Origin: Bacilli bacterium | GTDB taxonomy: Bacteria; Bacillota_I; Bacilli_A; RF39; UBA660 | Assembly (NCBI GenBank): GCA_017515795.1 | Contig: JAFWEE010000007.1 | Coordinates: 1-47,166 of the forward strand | Reading direction: 5' to 3' | DNA length: 47,166 nt | Shown here: one piece after another, positions 1 through 7,144 of the stretch | Layout: each line of letters opens with the position of its first letter | How positions within the stretch are numbered: position 1 is the stretch's first letter | Notes under the pieces: model-generated | The model's input: the letters and a program-made list of their open reading frames with translations, nothing else | Told to the model about the DNA's origin: nothing | The model's database searches: none | Made by a program: the position numbers and the translations under genes

Positions 1-8
1 AATTAATT

Positions 9-115
9 TATCAGTGATTATAGCAGAGTGGAAATACCTGTTCCCATCCCGAACACAGAAGTCAAGCACTCTAACGCCGAAGATAGTGTAATGCAAAAAT
101 AGGAAGTCGCTGGTA
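9..115 (+). rRNA. rrf: 5S ribosomal RNA
   Basis: This is the small rRNA of the large ribosomal subunit. The conserved loop sequence CCGAACACAGAAGTCAAG is present at about 49-66. The two ends pair over 10 bp (9-18 with 106-115, with three G-U pairs), which closes helix I and sets the boundaries. A run of T follows at 115-122 and probably ends transcription. No 16S, 23S or tRNA is visible, so this is the 3' end of an rRNA operon that begins outside the window. Confidence 0.93.
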
Positions 116-156
116 TTTTTTTTTGCTTTAAATTTTGTATATTTTACATTAAATAC

Positions 157-186
157 TTGTTATAAATGTAAAAGATTATGTATAAT
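157..186 (+). promoter_or_regulatory. promoter of the t6A operon (TTGTTA-18-TATAAT)
   Basis: A -35 box TTGTTA (157-162) is followed after 18 bp by TATAAT (181-186), 17 bp before tsaE. A perfect 9-bp inverted repeat (TTTTACATT at 142-150, AATGTAAAA at 165-173) brackets the -35 box and could be an operator. Box assignments are by eye. Confidence 0.5.
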
Positions 187-203
187 TATGGTGGGTGATA
201 TAA

Positions 204-659
204 ATGGATTATAAATATACTTCAAAGAGCGAAGCAGATACTATTGTTTTAGCTCAAAATATTGAATCAGAAAAATTTGAAAATATGGTAATTTGCCTTA
301 ACGGTGAACTAGGAACTGGTAAAACAGTATTTACTAAAGGTTTTGCAGATGCTCTAGAAATTGATGAAACAGTTACATCTCCAACTTTTAGTATTATTAA
401 AGAATATTTATCAGGTCAAATGCCTTTATACCATATGGATATGTATAGATTAGAGGGTAATATAAAATCCACAGGAATATTAGATTATTTTGATAGAGAT
501 GGAATAGTAATAATTGAATGGGCAGATATGATTAAAGATTATCTTCCTGAAGAAAGATTAGATATCTATTTCAAAGCATTAGATGAGGATACAAGGATTA
601 TTAAACTTGAACCTCATGGAACAAAGTATGAAGATTTATGTGAGGACATTTTATCATGA
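204..659 (+). CDS. tsaE: TsaE, ATPase of the t6A synthesis complex
   Basis: TsaE is the ATP-hydrolysing partner of TsaB-TsaD in making N6-threonylcarbamoyladenosine at position 37 of ANN-decoding tRNAs, in the cytoplasm. The 151-residue product has the usual family length. It shows a Walker A motif GELGTGKT at residues 34-41, followed by the family's TSPTFSIIKEY segment and a TIIEWAD-like region (IVIIEWADMI). The ATG at 204 follows a GGTGGGTGAT ribosome-binding site. The stop overlaps the tsaB start by four bases (ATGA), giving translational coupling. The neighbours tsaB, rimI and tsaD confirm the assignment. Confidence 0.95.
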   Translation: MDYKYTSKSEADTIVLAQNIESEKFENMVICLNGELGTGKTVFTKGFADALEIDETVTSPTFSIIKEYLSGQMPLYHMDMYRLEGNIKSTGILDYFDRDGIVIIEWADMIKDYLPEERLDIYFKALDEDTRIIKLEPHGTKYEDLCEDILS

Positions 660-1276
660 TCTCACTTTTTTTAGATACAAGTTCAAAAAAGTTAGTAGTA
701 GGTCTAGTTAAAAATGATGAAGTTCTTTCTTTAGTAGAGAAAGAGACTTTAAATGATCATTCTAAATATTTAGTGCCTATTATCGACGAAGAATTAAATA
801 AAAATAATCTAACTATAAAAGATATTAATAAGATATATGTTATTAGTGGTCCAGGATCATTTACAGGCACTAGAATAGCCGTTACTGTGGCTAAAACTTT
901 ATCTTATGCATTAAATATACCTGTTAAGTCTATATCAGCCTTAAAACAGTATGTATTTGAGTATGAAAATAATGATTATTATGCAGTAATATTAAATGAA
1001 AGAAATGATAAAGCATACTTTGGATTATATGATTCAGAATATAATGAAGTTATTCCTGAAGAATATACTTCACTAGATAAGATTAATGAAAGATTATCAT
1101 CAATTACATCTAAATTATTAATTATTACTGATATGGAATATCCATATTCAAATAGAACTACTGAAACAAAATTAAACTTAATTAAACTAATAAATTATTA
1201 TAAAGATAAAGAAGATAATTCTTTTAATATTAAACCTAGTTATCTAAAGAAAATAGATGTAGAGGATAAACTATGA
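656..1276 (+). CDS. tsaB: TsaB, t6A complex scaffold (inactive ASKHA-fold subunit)
   Basis: TsaB is a non-catalytic paralogue of TsaD that bridges TsaD and TsaE in the bacterial t6A machinery. The 206-residue protein begins with the ASKHA-like strand ISLFLDTSSKKLVVGL and carries the TsaB/TsaD signature SGPGSFTGTRIAV at about residues 64-76. It lacks the metal-binding HxxxH of TsaD, as expected. It overlaps tsaE upstream and rimI downstream by four bases each, so the operon is tightly coupled. The C-terminal half is diverged and Asn/Lys-rich, as is common in AT-rich genomes. Confidence 0.93.
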   Translation: MISLFLDTSSKKLVVGLVKNDEVLSLVEKETLNDHSKYLVPIIDEELNKNNLTIKDINKIYVISGPGSFTGTRIAVTVAKTLSYALNIPVKSISALKQYVFEYENNDYYAVILNERNDKAYFGLYDSEYNEVIPEEYTSLDKINERLSSITSKLLIITDMEYPYSNRTTETKLNLIKLINYYKDKEDNSFNIKPSYLKKIDVEDKL

Positions 1277-1662
1277 TAAAAGAAGTCTCTTATAACGATA
1301 TTTTAAGCTTATTTAATGAATATAAAGAAGACTATATTATATCTATGTCTAATAATTCTAAATACTATGCATATGAACTAAATAATGAATATATTGGTTT
1401 TATATGCATACTTGATTTAGATACAGAACTAGAAATAATAGATGTCTTTGTATTACCTAAATATCAAGGTAATGGATATGGAGATAAATTACTAAAATAT
1501 ATATTAGATAATTATAGTAATAGAAACTTCTTTTTAGAAGTTAATGTAAATAATGAGAAAGCTATTAATCTTTATAAAAAGAATGGATTTAATGTTTTAA
1601 CAACTAGAAAACATTATTATAAAGATGAAGATGCTTTTGTTATGAGTAAGGGTGGTGAGTAA
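1273..1662 (+). CDS. rimI: RimI-like GNAT N-acetyltransferase
   Basis: This is a 129-residue GNAT-fold acetyltransferase. RimI acetylates the N-terminal alanine of ribosomal protein bS18, and its gene commonly sits inside t6A operons as here. The acetyl-CoA binding motif A is visible as VFVLPKYQGNGYGDKLLKY (Q/RxxGxG/A), followed by the AINLYKKNGF motif typical of RimI. The first 40 residues are shorter and more diverged than in well-studied RimI. Its start overlaps tsaB by ATGA, and tsaD starts on the next base after its stop. The exact protein substrate cannot be read from the sequence. Confidence 0.85.
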   Translation: MIKEVSYNDILSLFNEYKEDYIISMSNNSKYYAYELNNEYIGFICILDLDTELEIIDVFVLPKYQGNGYGDKLLKYILDNYSNRNFFLEVNVNNEKAINLYKKNGFNVLTTRKHYYKDEDAFVMSKGGE

Positions 1663-2664
1663 ATGAAAGATACTTATATTCTTGGAATAGAAAGTAGTTG
1701 TGATGAAACTTCAGTATCTATTGTTAAAAATGGTAATGAAGAAATAGCTACAACAGTACTTTCTCAAATAGATATTCACAAAAAATTTGGAGGAGTAGTT
1801 CCAGAAATAGCTAGTAGATCCCATGTTGAATCTGTAACTATGGTTATAGATGATTGTCTAAAGAAAGCTAATATGTCTTTAGATGAGATAGATGCTATTG
1901 CTGTTACTAAAGGACCAGGACTTGCCGGTTCACTTTTAGTAGGAGTAGAAGCCGCTAAATCACTTGCTTTAGCATTTAATAAACCATTAATAGGAGTTAA
2001 CCACTTAGTAGGTCATATATATGCTAATAGATTAGTTAGTAACTTTCATTTTCCACTTATATCTTTAATAATAAGTGGTGGACACACAGAACTTATTTAT
2101 ATGGATAAAGATCTATCATTTAAGAAAATAGGAGCTACTATAGATGATTCTGTAGGAGAAGCCTTTGATAAAGTAGCTAGAGTAATTGGAGTACCTTATC
2201 CTGGTGGTCCTATTATAGATAAATATGCAACTGAAGGAGAAGTAACTTATTCTCTTCCAATACCTCTTGATGATGATAGTTATAACTTTAGTTTTAGTGG
2301 AATTAAATCTGCTGTTATAAACCTTGTTCATAATGAAAAACAAAGAGGTAATGATATTAGAGAAAAAGATTTATGTGCTTCTTTTGAAGATGCAGTTATT
2401 AAATCTTTAACTAAGAAAACTATGAAAGCATTAAAAGAATATAATGCTAAAGAATTACTAATAGCTGGAGGAGTATCTGCTAATTCAGGTATTAGAAATG
2501 AGTTTACTAAGTTATGTAATGAAGAAGGAATAAACTTAGTTATACCAGAACTTAAATATTGTACTGATAACGCTGCTATGATAGCTGCTGCCGGATATTT
2601 TATGTTTAAAGAAGAAATGTTTGATGATTATTCTTTAGGTATAAATCCATCATTAGATTTATAA
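1663..2664 (+). CDS. tsaD: TsaD, tRNA threonylcarbamoyltransferase
   Basis: TsaD transfers the threonylcarbamoyl group from TC-AMP to A37 of tRNA and is the catalytic subunit of the complex encoded by this operon. The 333-residue protein has normal length. It shows the N-terminal GIESSCDETS motif, the metal-binding HxxxH as HLVGH (His114 and His118), the ISGGHTELI segment and the C-terminal GGVSANSGIR and DNAAMIAAAG motifs. The ATG immediately follows the rimI stop, with GGTGGTGAG as ribosome-binding site inside rimI. A strong terminator begins within its stop codon, so it is the last gene of the operon. Confidence 0.97.
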   Translation: MKDTYILGIESSCDETSVSIVKNGNEEIATTVLSQIDIHKKFGGVVPEIASRSHVESVTMVIDDCLKKANMSLDEIDAIAVTKGPGLAGSLLVGVEAAKSLALAFNKPLIGVNHLVGHIYANRLVSNFHFPLISLIISGGHTELIYMDKDLSFKKIGATIDDSVGEAFDKVARVIGVPYPGGPIIDKYATEGEVTYSLPIPLDDDSYNFSFSGIKSAVINLVHNEKQRGNDIREKDLCASFEDAVIKSLTKKTMKALKEYNAKELLIAGGVSANSGIRNEFTKLCNEEGINLVIPELKYCTDNAAMIAAAGYFMFKEEMFDDYSLGINPSLDL

Positions 2665-2692
2665 AAAGCAAGTATAAATACTTGCTTTTTTT
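2663..2692 (+). terminator. terminator after tsaD
   Basis: A perfect 12-bp stem (2663-2674 with 2679-2690) has a TAAA loop and is followed by T-rich sequence. It closes the tsaE-tsaD operon. Confidence 0.9.
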
Positions 2693-2708
2693 ATTTTGCG
2701 AACATAAG

Positions 2709-2736
2709 TTGACACCTAAATGTACATTTTTATAAA
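2709..2736 (+). promoter_or_regulatory. promoter of the nrdG-nrdD-trxB unit (TTGACA-16-TATAAA)
   Basis: A consensus TTGACA (2709-2714) is followed after 16 bp by TATAAA (2731-2736). Transcription would begin near 2743, just before the 20-bp palindrome. A second, weaker candidate is TTGCAA (2756-2761) with TATAAT (2781-2786) at a long 19-bp spacing. Its -35 box lies in the palindrome. Confidence 0.6.
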
Positions 2737-2745
2737 AAAATCACT

Positions 2746-2765
2746 AATGTTGCAATTGCAACATT
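2746..2765. promoter_or_regulatory. perfect 20-bp palindrome, candidate operator of the anaerobic nrd genes
   Basis: AATGTTGCAA is followed directly by its reverse complement TTGCAACATT. The element sits at about +4 to +23 of the upstream promoter and covers the -35 region of the second candidate promoter, a position suited to repression. It does not look like a classical NrdR box pair, because there is only one copy and no ACA-C-ATAT core. No T-run follows at once, so it is unlikely to be a terminator. The regulator is unknown. Confidence 0.6.
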
Positions 2766-2829
2766 ACATTTTTTAAAAAGTATAATAGAATGAAAGTACA
2801 TCCTAGCGAGAAAGTAGTGTGATGAGTAT

Positions 2830-3507
2830 TTGAAGATTGGTGGATTAAATAAATTAACAACTCAAGATTTTCCAGGAAATCTTGCATGTATCATTTTCAC
2901 AAGTGGATGTAATTTCAACTGTGACTATTGTTATAATAGAGACTTAGTAGAAAGTAATACTACTGATATTTCTCTTGATGAAGTATTCTCTTATTTAGAA
3001 GAAAGAAAGAATATGTTAGATGGTGTTGTTATTTCTGGTGGTGAACCAACTATATGGAATGACTTAATACCATTTATAGAAAGAATAAAAGAATATGGAT
3101 TTAAGATAAAATTAGATACTAATGGATATAAACCAGAAGTATTAAAAGAAATAATTGATAAGAATTTAGTAGATTATATAGCTATGGATATTAAAGCAGT
3201 ATTTAATAATTATTATAAAATAATTAATAAGAAAATAGATACTAATAAGATTATAGAAAGTATCAAATTAATTAATGAATCTAAAATAGATCATGAATTT
3301 AGAACAACAATAATTAAAGGAATGCACACAAAGGAAGATCTAGATGAGATAGTAAAGTTAGTAAATGGAAGTCCTTATTATTTACAAAACTTCAAAATGG
3401 AGGATACAGTAATTAATAAAAAGATGGAAGGATTTACTGAAGATGAATTAAATGATTTAAAAAATCATTTTAAGAATAAACCTAACGTTACAGTAAGATA
3501 TATATAG
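2830..3507 (+). CDS. nrdG: NrdG, anaerobic ribonucleotide reductase activase (radical SAM)
   Basis: NrdG uses a 4Fe-4S cluster and S-adenosylmethionine to generate the glycyl radical on NrdD. The 225-residue protein has the radical-SAM CxxxCxxC motif as CNFNCDYC at about residues 27-34, followed by the SAM-binding VISGGEPT motif. The start appears to be TTG at 2830. It gives the family's N-terminus (MKIGGLNKLTTQDFPG) and lies six bases after a GTGAT that can pair with the 16S 3' end. An ATG at 2822 is out of frame. nrdD follows 10 bp downstream with its own AGGAGG, so the activase precedes the reductase, reversing the common nrdD-nrdG order. Confidence 0.93.
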   Translation: MKIGGLNKLTTQDFPGNLACIIFTSGCNFNCDYCYNRDLVESNTTDISLDEVFSYLEERKNMLDGVVISGGEPTIWNDLIPFIERIKEYGFKIKLDTNGYKPEVLKEIIDKNLVDYIAMDIKAVFNNYYKIINKKIDTNKIIESIKLINESKIDHEFRTTIIKGMHTKEDLDEIVKLVNGSPYYLQNFKMEDTVINKKMEGFTEDELNDLKNHFKNKPNVTVRYI

Positions 3508-3517
3508 GAGGTAAAAG

Positions 3518-5881
3518 ATGTACAAGGTTAGAAAAAGAGATGGAAAAATTGTTAGTTTTGATATTATCAAAATAAGTGCTGCTATTATTAAAGCATTTGA
3601 AAGTTTAGAAAAAGAATATGATGAAAATGTTATTGATTTCTTAGCATTAAAAGTAACAGCTGAATTTAGTGATAAGATTCAAAATGATATTATTGATGTA
3701 GAAGATATTCAAGATGCTGTTGAATCAGTATTAATTAAATCTAATTATTCTGATGTAGCTAAAGCATATATTTTATATAGAAAGTTACATGAAAAACAAA
3801 GAAATGTTAATAGTGCATTATTAGATTATAAGAATGTTGTTAATAGTTACTTAAATGTATCTGACTGGAGAGTTAAAGAAAACTCAACAGTTACATATTC
3901 AGTTGGAGGATTAATTCTTTCTAACTCAGGTGCTATAACAGCTAATTATTGGTTAAATGAAATTTATCCAGAAGATATTGCTAATGCTCATAAGAATTGT
4001 GATTTCCATATTCACGATTTATCTATGCTTACAGGATATTGTGCTGGATGGTCACTTAAACAATTAATTCAAGAAGGTTTAGGAGGAGTTCCAGGTAAGA
4101 TTACTTCTGCTCCAGCTAAACATTTATCTACATTAACAAATCAAATGGTTAACTTCCTTGGAATAATGCAAAATGAATGGGCTGGTGCTCAAGCATTCTC
4201 ATCATTTGATACTTATCTTGCTCCATTTGTAAAAGTAGATAACTTAACATATAAACAAGTTAAACAATGTATTCAATCATTTGTATATGGTGTTAATACT
4301 CCATCTAGATGGGGTACTCAAGCTCCATTTACTAATATTACACTTGACTGGACAGTACCAAACGATTTAGCTGAATTAAATGCTATTATTGGTGGAAAAG
4401 AAATGGACTTCAAGTATAAAGACTGTCAAAAAGAAATGGATATGGTTAATAAAGCATTCATTGAAATTATGATTGAAGGAGATGCTAATGGTAGAGGATT
4501 CCAATATCCAATTCCAACATATTCAATTACTAGAGACTTTAACTGGAAAGAAACTGAAAATAATAAATTATTATTTGAAATGACTGCTAAATATGGTACT
4601 CCATATTTCTCAAACTATATTAATAGTGATATGGAACCAAGTGATGTTAGATCTATGTGTTGTAGACTTAGACTAGACTTAAGAGAACTTAGAAAGAAAT
4701 CTGGTGGATACTTTGGTTCTGGAGAATCAACAGGATCTATAGGTGTTGTTACAATCAATATGCCAAGAATTGCTTATACTTCTAAAACAGAAGATGAATT
4801 CTTTGAAAAGTTAACTCACCTTATGGATTTAGCAGCTAAATCATTAAAGATTAAAAGAGATGTTGTTACTAAATTATTAGATGAAGGATTATATCCATAT
4901 ACTAAGAGATACTTAGGTACATTTGGTAACCATTTCTCTACAATTGGACTTGTAGGTATGAATGAAGCATGTTTAAATGCTAAATGGATAAAAGAAGATT
5001 TAACTAACGAAAAAGCTCAAAAGTGGACTAAGAAAGTTCTTAACTTCATGAGAGAAAAATTATCTGATTATCAAGAAGAATATGGAGATCTATATAACTT
5101 AGAAGCTACTCCTGCTGAATCTACTTCATATAGACTTGCTAAGAAAGATAAATCATTATATCCAGAAATAGTTACTGCATCTGATGATGAAACTCCATAC
5201 TATACAAATTCATCACACTTACCAGTAGGTTATACAGATGATATATTTAAAGCATTAGATATTGAAGATGAACTTCAAACTCTATATACATCAGGAACTG
5301 TATTCCATACATTCCTAGGAGAAAGAATGAGTGACTGGAAGACTTGTGCTAGCTTAGTTAAGAAGATAGCAGAAAACTATAAGTTACCATATTATACAAT
5401 TTCTCCAACATACTCAGTATGTAAGAATCATGGATATATTACTGGTGAAGTATGGAAATGTCCAATATGTAATGAAGAAACAGAAGTATATTCAAGAATT
5501 ACAGGTTACTATAGACCAGTTAAAAACTGGAATGATGGTAAGACTAAGGAATTTGAAATGAGAAAAGAATATGTAGCAGAAGGTTGTGCATGTTCAAGAA
5601 AGAAAACTAAAGTTCCTAAGACTGCTAAAGAAGTATTAAAGAGCGATGCTAAAGACGGTTTATTACTATTTGGTACAAAGACTTGTCCTAACTGTAAAAT
5701 GGCTAAAAAACTACTTGAAAAAGCTTCTATTCCATATGAATTTGTTGATGCTGAAGAAATGCCAGATTTAACTAAACAATATGGTGTTAAAAAAGCTCCT
5801 ACACTAGTAGTAAATGCTAATGGTAAATCTAAATTAATAGAAAATGTATCTAATATAAAGAAATATATTGAGGAAAAATAA
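3518..5881 (+). CDS. nrdD: NrdD, class III ribonucleoside-triphosphate reductase with C-terminal glutaredoxin-like domain
   Basis: NrdD reduces ribonucleoside triphosphates to deoxyribonucleotides under anoxia by glycyl-radical chemistry. The 787-residue protein has an N-terminal ATP-cone (residues 1-90, beginning YKVRKRDGK), then the catalytic barrel with adjacent cysteines C381-C382 (MCCRLRLD). A zinc site follows (SVCKNHGY and KCPICNE), then the glycyl-radical loop RITGYYRP with Gly663. Residues about 715-787 form an extra thioredoxin/glutaredoxin-like domain with a CPNC redox motif (Cys723, Cys726) and a cis-Pro-like APTLVV. This fused redoxin is the notable point. With the adjacent flavoprotein reductase it suggests disulfide-based rather than formate-based reduction, which is inferred. 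The AGGAGG at 3507-3512 supports the start. Confidence 0.95.
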   Translation: MYKVRKRDGKIVSFDIIKISAAIIKAFESLEKEYDENVIDFLALKVTAEFSDKIQNDIIDVEDIQDAVESVLIKSNYSDVAKAYILYRKLHEKQRNVNSALLDYKNVVNSYLNVSDWRVKENSTVTYSVGGLILSNSGAITANYWLNEIYPEDIANAHKNCDFHIHDLSMLTGYCAGWSLKQLIQEGLGGVPGKITSAPAKHLSTLTNQMVNFLGIMQNEWAGAQAFSSFDTYLAPFVKVDNLTYKQVKQCIQSFVYGVNTPSRWGTQAPFTNITLDWTVPNDLAELNAIIGGKEMDFKYKDCQKEMDMVNKAFIEIMIEGDANGRGFQYPIPTYSITRDFNWKETENNKLLFEMTAKYGTPYFSNYINSDMEPSDVRSMCCRLRLDLRELRKKSGGYFGSGESTGSIGVVTINMPRIAYTSKTEDEFFEKLTHLMDLAAKSLKIKRDVVTKLLDEGLYPYTKRYLGTFGNHFSTIGLVGMNEACLNAKWIKEDLTNEKAQKWTKKVLNFMREKLSDYQEEYGDLYNLEATPAESTSYRLAKKDKSLYPEIVTASDDETPYYTNSSHLPVGYTDDIFKALDIEDELQTLYTSGTVFHTFLGERMSDWKTCASLVKKIAENYKLPYYTISPTYSVCKNHGYITGEVWKCPICNEETEVYSRITGYYRPVKNWNDGKTKEFEMRKEYVAEGCACSRKKTKVPKTAKEVLKSDAKDGLLLFGTKTCPNCKMAKKLLEKASIPYEFVDAEEMPDLTKQYGVKKAPTLVVNANGKSKLIENVSNIKKYIEEK

Positions 5882-5882
5882 T

Positions 5883-6785
5883 ATGATATATGATGCTATT
5901 GTAATAGGGGGTGGACCTGCTGGTCTTACTAGTGCATTATATCTTTTAAGAGATGGAAGAAAAGTTTTAATTATAGAAAAAGAAACTGTAGGAGGAACTG
6001 CTTCTTCTACACCTCTAATAGAAAATTATCCTGGTTTCAAAGCTATATCTGGTTCTGATTTAACAAGCATAATGTTTGATCAAGTAGATGAACTAGGAGT
6101 AGATTTTGAAATAGAAGAAGTAATTGATTTAAAAGTAGATGGAGATATTAAAGAAGTTATTACTGAAGATAATACTTATAAAACTAAAACTATTATTATT
6201 GCTTCTGGATCTTCTTATAGAACTCTAGGATTACCTAATGAAGAAGAGTTAATTGGACATGGTATTCATTTTTGTACAGCATGTGATGGACCATTCTATA
6301 AAGGTAAAGATATTGCTATTGTAGGTGGAGGTAACTCTGCATGTATAAATGCTTATAATATGTCTAATATTGCAAAGCATGTAACTATTCTTCAAAACTT
6401 AGATCATTTAACTTGTGAAAAAGATTTAGTTAATAAACTAGAGAGTTGTAAAAATATAGATATTGTTTATAATTGTACTGTTAAAGAATATTTATCAGAA
6501 GATGATGCATTAACTGGATTAAAAATAGAAACTGATGGTAAAGAAGAAACTCTTAAATTAGATGGAGTATTTCTTAATATTGGATTAGTTCCACAAAGTA
6601 AATTTGTTAATGGTAAATTAGAGTTAGATCCAAGAGGATACATAGTTTCTGAAGATACTACTACTAAAGTACCGGGTGTATTTGTAGCAGGTGATTCTAG
6701 AACTAAGAAATATGCTCAAATAACTATTGCTTGTGCTGATGGAACTATCGCAGCATTAGATGCTATTAATTATTTAAATAAATAA
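5883..6785 (+). CDS. trxB: thioredoxin-reductase-like flavoprotein, atypical nicotinamide site
   Basis: This 300-residue FAD protein resembles thioredoxin reductase and probably reduces the redoxin domain of the NrdD encoded one base upstream. The FAD-binding GGGPAGLTSALY is at the N-terminus, the redox-active pair is CTAC (Cys131, Cys134), and the C-terminal FAD motif is VPGVFVAGDSR. The nucleotide-binding GGGNSAC is kept. However, the NADPH 2'-phosphate motif HRRxxxR of classical TrxB is replaced by QNLDHLT (171-177), so the electron donor may be NADH, ferredoxin or something else. The ATG at 5883 is preferred over an upstream in-frame TTG at 5868, because a GAGG lies just upstream of the ATG. 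Confidence 0.87.
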   Translation: MIYDAIVIGGGPAGLTSALYLLRDGRKVLIIEKETVGGTASSTPLIENYPGFKAISGSDLTSIMFDQVDELGVDFEIEEVIDLKVDGDIKEVITEDNTYKTKTIIIASGSSYRTLGLPNEEELIGHGIHFCTACDGPFYKGKDIAIVGGGNSACINAYNMSNIAKHVTILQNLDHLTCEKDLVNKLESCKNIDIVYNCTVKEYLSEDDALTGLKIETDGKEETLKLDGVFLNIGLVPQSKFVNGKLELDPRGYIVSEDTTTKVPGVFVAGDSRTKKYAQITIACADGTIAALDAINYLNK

Positions 6786-6812
6786 AAAAAGTCTATCTAA
6801 TAGACTTTTTTA
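6785..6812 (+). terminator. terminator after trxB
   Basis: A 12-bp stem (AAAAAAGTCTAT paired with ATAGACTTTTTT, loop CTA) follows the trxB stop. It has A- and T-runs on both sides, so it could also stop transcription arriving on the minus strand from the peptide locus downstream. Confidence 0.88.
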
Positions 6813-6835
6813 TTTTTGTAGAGAATAAAATACAT

Positions 6836-7051
6836 GAAGCGTTTATAAGCTTAAGTGTCTACCTCGTTTTTTTAGGAAAGAAGGTGGTATTGATGAGGAA
6901 ACGTGAGTACGTTTGTAGAGTTTTATTACTCTCATCAATAATTTTATTTCTCCTATTATTAATATTAAAAGAGATAAAAAAATGACACTTAAGATAATAT
7001 TCTAAGTGTCTGTCAACAACAGGTAGACATTTAGTTTATACTAAACGCTTC
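6836..7051 (+). repeat. nested inverted repeats enclosing a short peptide gene
   Basis: Four self-complementary elements lie here. GAAGCGTTTA (6836-6845) pairs with 7042-7051 over 10 bp. Positions 6853-6864 pair with 7021-7032 over 12 bp including one G-U. CTTAAGTGTC (6850-6859) pairs perfectly with 6984-6993. GACACTTA (6984-6991) pairs with 7003-7010. The last three are mutually exclusive, so a transcript could switch between a closed 5'-3' form and local hairpins. No obvious target-site duplication flanks the block. Confidence 0.7.
6893..6985 (+). CDS. 30-residue hydrophobic peptide, candidate type I toxin-like peptide
   Basis: A short ORF with an excellent ribosome-binding site (GAAGGTGG, about 8 bases before the ATG) encodes a 30-residue peptide. 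It has basic ends (MRKRE at the start, LKEIKK at the end) around a single hydrophobic span of about 16 residues rich in Leu and Ile. This is the layout of small membrane toxins of type I toxin-antitoxin loci and of other one-pass peptides, and no homologue is recognised. It stands alone between the trxB terminator and the pcrA promoter. A TGTCAA at 7011-7016 would be a consensus minus-strand -35 box (TTGACA) for an antisense RNA over its 3' end, but the matching -10 (about 6989-6994) is poor. Confidence 0.55.
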   Translation: MRKREYVCRVLLLSSIILFLLLLILKEIKK

Positions 7052-7098
7052 CTTAATTAGATAATAACATATATTCTAATTTAATTCTATATTTTTTA

Positions 7099-7127
7099 TT
7101 CAAAAGATTATCATTTTTTGATAAAAT
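7099..7127 (+). promoter_or_regulatory. promoter of pcrA (TTCAAA-17-TAAAAT)
   Basis: TTCAAA (7099-7104) is followed after 17 bp by TAAAAT (7122-7127). Transcription would start near 7134, giving a leader of only about 10 bases before the GTG start at 7145. Confidence 0.55.
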
Positions 7128-7144
7128 ATTAATGGTGATTAGTA

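Noticed and set aside
2790-2822. Ten-codon frame (ATG AAA GTA ... GTG TGA) in the nrdG leader
   Set aside because: There is no ribosome-binding site and the ATG lies near a possible transcription start; nothing supports translation.
6836-7051. MITE or insertion-sequence remnant interpretation of the inverted repeats
   Set aside because: No target-site duplication or transposase piece is visible, and the only good ribosome-binding site belongs to the peptide frame; it remains an alternative, not the preferred reading.
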